Shown here: in pieces, positions 6,910 to 9,745 of the stretch
Position numbering within the stretch: the stretch's first letter is position 1
Layout: each line of letters starts with the position of its first letter
NCBI GenBank assembly: GCA_964015995.1
Contig: CAXHFH010000088.1
Coordinates: forward strand, 1-9,745
Direction: 5' to 3'
Length of the DNA stretch: 9,745 bases
Source of the DNA: UBA1672 sp964015995
Lineage (GTDB): Bacteria > Pseudomonadota > Alphaproteobacteria > Micavibrionales > Micavibrionaceae
Program-made: the position numbers and the translations under genes
The notes under the pieces: generated by a model
Seen by the model: only the letters and a program-made list of their open reading frames with translations
What the model was told of the DNA's origin: nothing
Databases searched by the model: none

Positions 6910-8106
6910 CTACATCGTAGTGGTGTAAGCGCTATTAACACCCATTCCATCCAGATTCAATGTATCAGGAGTATCTTGAATTTGATTCTCCCTTGCATCT
7001 ACCAAATAACCATCAGTGTTATTATTGTTGTTAAAAATACCTGTCATTATAGCTGATTGTTCGCCATTAAAAGCAAGTTTTATGGCTGATGTGCTTTCCA
7101 GACGTTGGTCCAAATCTTTGTTTATTGCATATTGTACTGGCCCGCCATTAACGCCTGTTAATGCTACTTGGCAAACGTCAGATTGTTCGTCGAAAACCTT
7201 CTCATTATCCTCAGAGGGAGGGCTATATTTATCAAGAGCTTTAGGGTCAAGTTCTTCCAAACTTTCTTTAAGTACCTCTGAGCGATCATATAAGAGACTA
7301 TCTAATGCCGCCCTTGACATCTCTTGAACCAATTCTGCTACTTCGGGGTCAGCCAGCATCTCTTTCTCAATTTCTTCAGAAGATACTTCCGGAAATCTAG
7401 CTTGAAGCTCTTCTTGTGCTCTCTGTATTCGTTCTTGCAAGAGATCTGGATCACTTTGACCTTGGGCTAAAATTTCAGCATTATTTTCGACTAGGGCTTC
7501 AACATAATGTTCTTTTTGCTCATCAGTGAGTTGGTCATAAACCTCTTTATTGGGCTCAGTTAACGATGTTGTATCACCTGATAGTACCTTGGCACGCTCT
7601 TCTGCTATGTGTTGCTCATGCAAGATTTTCCCTGTCACATCCATTGGGCTTATCTCTTCCACAGAGACACCCTTTTCTTGCGCCATACGTTCACGCACTT
7701 CTAAAAGCTCTGCGCTCGCCTGGCTCCAATCTGGGATAGTCGTTGCCTCAACCAAAAGGTCATTCATCGAATCTACTTCTGTCATGGCGTTGTCGTAATC
7801 ACTTGGCCAACGGATTTCACTACTTTCGCAAATATCTAAGGAGGTGTCCGAAGTTTCATGTTGAGTGAGATCTGGCTGTCCACCAGGTGTAACATCAGAT
7901 TCTATATGAAACTCACTCAGCTGTATTCTGCCGCCTTCAACACCATCATAATTTTCAACATAGTATTGTGGCTCTATGCCTCTACGCTCCAATTCCTCAT
8001 GCAAGAGATCCATATCTGGTACATTTTGTAAGTTTACATACTCACCATTTTCAAGCGCATCTGCCGCGGCTTGCGTTCGCGCTTCCGTTTTATACCCTCT
8101 GGTCAT
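6910..8106 (-). CDS. Highly acidic, mainly helical orphan protein, 398 residues, function unknown
   Basis: Not recognised. No signal peptide and no membrane segment. Residues 1-60 include a short folded-looking segment (LLHEELERRGIEPQYYVENYDG, 34-55). Residues 105-290 are dominated by charged amphipathic helices rich in Glu, such as ELLEVRERMAQEKG, EHYVEALVENNAEILAQ, EEIEKEMLADPEVAELVQEMSR and EVLKESLEELDP, suggesting a helical bundle or coiled coil. From residue 310 the character changes to beta-like segments (VCQVALTGVNGGPVQYAI and AIKLAFNGEQSAIMTGIF), followed by a run of five Asn (359-363). The end reads LNLDGMGVNSAYTTTM. The start is supported by a Shine-Dalgarno TGAGG at 8119-8115, eight bases before the ATG. 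It appears to be a single-gene unit between tRNA-Asn and the HxlR gene. Confidence 0.8.
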   Translation of the reverse strand: MTRGYKTEARTQAAADALENGEYVNLQNVPDMDLLHEELERRGIEPQYYVENYDGVEGGRIQLSEFHIESDVTPGGQPDLTQHETSDTSLDICESSEIRWPSDYDNAMTEVDSMNDLLVEATTIPDWSQASAELLEVRERMAQEKGVSVEEISPMDVTGKILHEQHIAEERAKVLSGDTTSLTEPNKEVYDQLTDEQKEHYVEALVENNAEILAQGQSDPDLLQERIQRAQEELQARFPEVSSEEIEKEMLADPEVAELVQEMSRAALDSLLYDRSEVLKESLEELDPKALDKYSPPSEDNEKVFDEQSDVCQVALTGVNGGPVQYAINKDLDQRLESTSAIKLAFNGEQSAIMTGIFNNNNNTDGYLVDARENQIQDTPDTLNLDGMGVNSAYTTTM

Positions 8107-8286
8107 TAAAACAACCTCACAGTTTTTATCTTTTTTATGAACAACATAATATCATGGTTAAGGCATTATTACAAAAATAGTTAGCCTTGCAACCTCCTTC
8201 ATACTTCGGATTATGACATATTTCTAGTTTTGTCAGTTTTTGTCAGTTAATGACTATTAATGGACGATTTTTCATTAAAATAATAT
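8107..8286. other. Non-coding gap upstream of the 398-residue gene, with 10-bp periodic repeat
   Basis: No gene is seen here. At 8231-8270 four successive 10-base units begin TG: TGTCAGTTTT, TGTCAGTTAA, TGACTATTAA and TGGACGATTT. The first two are near-identical, and TTAATG recurs exactly 10 bp apart (8247, 8257), with an inverted CATTAA at 8273-8278. On the minus strand a full-strength Shine-Dalgarno AAGGAGGTTG (8200-8191) is not followed by any open frame. A weak promoter candidate for the leftward gene is TTGCAA with AATAAT about 16 bp downstream. Confidence 0.45.
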
Positions 8287-8637
8287 TCAATCAGCGACTT
8301 CCATATTGATATGGTCAGCGCCCCAATCACGCATAGCGACCATAATTGGCTCTAGTGTACGCCCATAATCGGTAAGCGAATATTCAACACGTGGCGGCAC
8401 TTCTGCATAAACTTTACGATTAACGATTTTATCCTTCTCTAATTCGCGAAGCTGTTGTGTGAGCATACGCTGCGTAACGCCATCAATTTCTTTTCTTAGC
8501 TCACCAAAACGTAGCAAGTCATTTTGTAGTAATTTAAAAATAATAATAGGTTTCCATCTACCGCCAATGACAGAAAGTGTTGCCCCAACAGAGCACCCAT
8601 ATGGACCATCACAATTTTTATTTTCTTCTGTATCCAT
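8287..8637 (-). CDS. HxlR-family winged-helix transcriptional regulator
   Basis: Small dimeric DNA-binding protein of the HxlR (DUF24) branch of MarR-like regulators, often sensing electrophiles, quinones or aldehydes through an N-terminal cysteine. Family marks are CSVGATLSVIGGRWKPIIIFKLL (residues 15-37), the recognition-helix region FGELRKEIDGVTQRMLTQQLRELEKD (44-69), the wing VYAEVPPRVEYSLTDYGRTL (77-95) and the C-terminal dimer helix with MRDWGADH (102-109). Cys15 sits at the conserved sensing position; Cys9 is an extra one. Length (116) is typical. The start has a strong Shine-Dalgarno AGGGG (8648-8644), six bases before the ATG. It is divergent from a dehydrogenase gene, the usual arrangement for an HxlR regulator and its target. 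Confidence 0.93.
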   Translation of the reverse strand: MDTEENKNCDGPYGCSVGATLSVIGGRWKPIIIFKLLQNDLLRFGELRKEIDGVTQRMLTQQLRELEKDKIVNRKVYAEVPPRVEYSLTDYGRTLEPIMVAMRDWGADHINMEVAD

Positions 8638-8653
8638 TGATATCCCCTAATGG

Positions 8654-8740
8654 TTACTAATTTGTGCCTATTGTACAAATATGTGCGTACTTGCCATATT
8701 TAATGCGTCACATATATCATCTTTTAGTAATTTGGCAAAT
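8654..8740. promoter_or_regulatory. Divergent hxlR/SDR control region with operator-like dyads
   Basis: Several dyads overlap here: ATTTGT (8660-8665) / ACAAAT (8675-8680), the 8-bp palindrome TTGTACAA (8671-8678), AAATATG (8677-8683) / CATATTT (8695-8701), and ATTTG-G-CAAAT (8730-8740). TTACTAA (8654-8660) is mirrored by TTAGTAA (8724-8730). The leftward -10 candidate TACAAT (8675-8670) lies inside the first dyad, so binding there would repress the regulator's own gene. HxlR proteins are known to bind such AT-rich dyads between divergent genes; which dyad is used is inference. Confidence 0.55.
8691..8720 (+). promoter_or_regulatory. Candidate promoter for the SDR gene
   Basis: The -35 TTGCCA (8691-8696) is paired with TATCAT (8715-8720, five of six, 18 bp) or TATATC (8713-8718, 16 bp). 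It overlaps the right arm of the AAATATG/CATATTT dyad, consistent with repression by the divergent HxlR protein. The predicted leader is about 40 bases. Confidence 0.5.
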
Positions 8741-8767
8741 GCGTTCATGCACCATGAAAGAAACGAT

Positions 8768-9568
8768 ATGAAAAAAACCATTTTTATCACAGGCTCAACG
8801 GATGGTATCGGGTTAGAGACAGCTAAAATGTTCGCAAAACAAGGCCATCGTGTTGTCTTGCATGGGCGTAGTTCGCAAAAACTGGATAAGGCAAAAAATT
8901 CTGTTTTAGCATTAACAGAAGATGAAAATGTAGAGAGCTATATTGCTGATTTATCAAATATGGATGATGTAAAATCTTTAGCAAACAGCATCATTAAAAA
9001 AAATGTCCAGCTTGATGTTCTGATTAATAATGCCGGAGTTTACAAAACGCCCAACTCGCTCACTGACAACGGACAAGATATTCGTTTTGTGGTAAATACG
9101 ATCGCGCCTTATTTGTTAACAAAGATTTTGTTACCCGTGTTAGGTAAATCAGCACGCGTTATAAACTTATCATCCGCAGCACAAAATTCTGTTGATCTTG
9201 ACGCCCTTTCAGGAAAAAAAGGCGCGTTAAATGATATGGACGCCTATGCGCAAAGTAAATTAGCGATCACCATGTGGTCACGTCATTTGGCACACAAATT
9301 AAATGATGATGCGCCTGTCATTATTCCGGTCAACCCGGGATCGCTGCTTGCGACCAAAATGGTGAAAGAAGGATTCGGTGTTGAAGGAAATGATTTAAGC
9401 ATTGGAGCACAAATTTTAACCCGGCTTTCTTTAGATGCTGAGTTTGCCGATAAAACCGGGCAGTATTTTGATAATGATAAAGGCAAATTTACGCAGCCGC
9501 ACCCCGATGCGCTGGATAACAAAAAATGTGCAGAAGTCGTTAAAATAATAGAAAATCTTTTAAATTAA
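8768..9568 (+). CDS. Short-chain dehydrogenase/reductase (classical SDR)
   Basis: Predicted cytoplasmic NAD(P)H-dependent oxidoreductase of 266 residues. The Rossmann nucleotide-binding motif is TGSTDGIG (residues 8-15). Arg34 in HGRSS after the second strand suggests a preference for NADP(H). Further marks are Asp61, NNAG at 87-90, Asn110, catalytic Ser135/136, Tyr160 and Lys164 (YAQSK), and NPG after the sixth strand. It resembles the retinol dehydrogenase/protochlorophyllide reductase-like SDR group; the substrate is not evident. I chose ATG at 8768 because the fold begins there. An in-frame ATG at 8681 would add 29 residues with no SDR similarity and would lie within the promoter dyads. 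The gene is divergent from hxlR and 12 bases upstream of a secreted-protein gene. Confidence 0.93.
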   Translation: MKKTIFITGSTDGIGLETAKMFAKQGHRVVLHGRSSQKLDKAKNSVLALTEDENVESYIADLSNMDDVKSLANSIIKKNVQLDVLINNAGVYKTPNSLTDNGQDIRFVVNTIAPYLLTKILLPVLGKSARVINLSSAAQNSVDLDALSGKKGALNDMDAYAQSKLAITMWSRHLAHKLNDDAPVIIPVNPGSLLATKMVKEGFGVEGNDLSIGAQILTRLSLDAEFADKTGQYFDNDKGKFTQPHPDALDNKKCAEVVKIIENLLN

Positions 9569-9580
9569 AAAGGTAGAGAC

Positions 9581-9702
9581 ATGAAAAAAACTCTAACACT
9601 TACACTTGCAAGTGCATTATTGCTTGGCACTGGACTTACAGCCCATCCAACCAACGCAGAGACTATTTTGACTGATCAAATCGAATGGGGGCACCTTAAC
9701 CC
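9581..9702 (+). CDS. 5' fragment of a secreted protein, probably DUF4437 cupin; cut by adapter
   Basis: The start at 9581 has a good Shine-Dalgarno (AAAGG ending at 9573, seven bases before ATG) and follows the SDR stop by 12 bases, so the two are probably co-transcribed. The genuine part encodes a Sec signal peptide (basic MKK, hydrophobic LTLTLASALLLGTGLTA, likely cleavage after NA at residue 26) and the start of the mature protein ending WGHLNP. Periplasmic DUF4437 (ChrR-like cupin) proteins that I remember begin with a similar W-G-x-L-N-P block, so this is a probable but short assignment. From 9703 the frame reads adapter and yields the artefact CLLYTSDAADE. The true protein is longer and its remainder is missing. 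Confidence 0.7.
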
Positions 9703-9745
9703 CTGTCTCTTATACACATCTGACGCTGCCGACGAATCCAGAGGT
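9703..9745 (+). other. Sequencing adapter (Nextera read-1 side, reverse complement), not genomic
   Basis: Positions 9703-9735 match the reverse complement of the Nextera read-1 transposase adapter, starting with the Tn5 mosaic end (CTGTCTCTTATACACATCT, 9703-9721). The last ten bases (9736-9745) lie where the i5 index is found and are probably that index. The base at 9703 may be genomic or adapter. Confidence 0.97.

Noticed and set aside
8247..8278. TTAATG/CATTAA inverted repeat as an hxlR terminator
   Set aside because: The stem is only A/T-rich six base pairs and lacks a GC core; it is better described as part of the 10-bp repeat.
8681..8767. Upstream in-frame ATG that would lengthen the SDR by 29 residues
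   Set aside because: The extension has no SDR character, overlaps the promoter and dyads, and ATG at 8768 places the Rossmann strand at the usual position.

Overview
The window is a bacterial contig, almost certainly from an alphaproteobacterium. Three things point there. It has a PopZ-type polar organiser (DUF2497) beside valS, a neighbourhood known from this class. It has a cysteine-free ribosomal protein L31 of the alphaproteobacterial kind. And a PCMT-like methyltransferase lies just upstream of popZ. Base composition is moderately AT-rich. No finer placement is supported by the sequence. Both ends are not genomic: positions 1-42 and 9703-9745 match Illumina Nextera (Tn5) adapter sequence, so the genome part runs from about 43 to 9702 and the last gene is cut by an adapter.

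Layout: rpmE (L31) reads rightward at the left edge. It converges on a leftward block through a shared bidirectional terminator at about 395-430. Read leftward, that block is PCMT-like methyltransferase (5596-4934), popZ (4769-4113), valS (4013-1371) and an unrecognised 292-residue acidic protein (1328-450). The tolC gene often found between pcm and popZ in relatives is absent here.

From 5718 to 8286 the window looks more accessory. Two rightward tRNA genes, tRNA-Cys(GCA) and tRNA-Asn(GTT), are separated by a leftward 206-residue orphan gene whose stop codon directly abuts the tRNA-Cys CCA end. After tRNA-Asn comes about 200 bp of non-coding DNA with hairpins, then a leftward, very acidic, mostly helical 398-residue orphan. 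All three orphan proteins (292, 206 and 398 residues) are acidic, lack signal peptides or membrane segments, and end in a short motif around Asp-Gly.

The right end is a redox/electrophile-type module. An HxlR-family regulator (leftward) is divergent from a short-chain dehydrogenase and a secreted protein cut by the adapter, probably a DUF4437 cupin. The 130-bp divergent promoter carries several overlapping dyads that are good operator candidates.

I found no CRISPR array, transposase, integrase or complete new defence system. The most unusual material is the set of three orphan proteins and the tRNA/orphan-gene junction.
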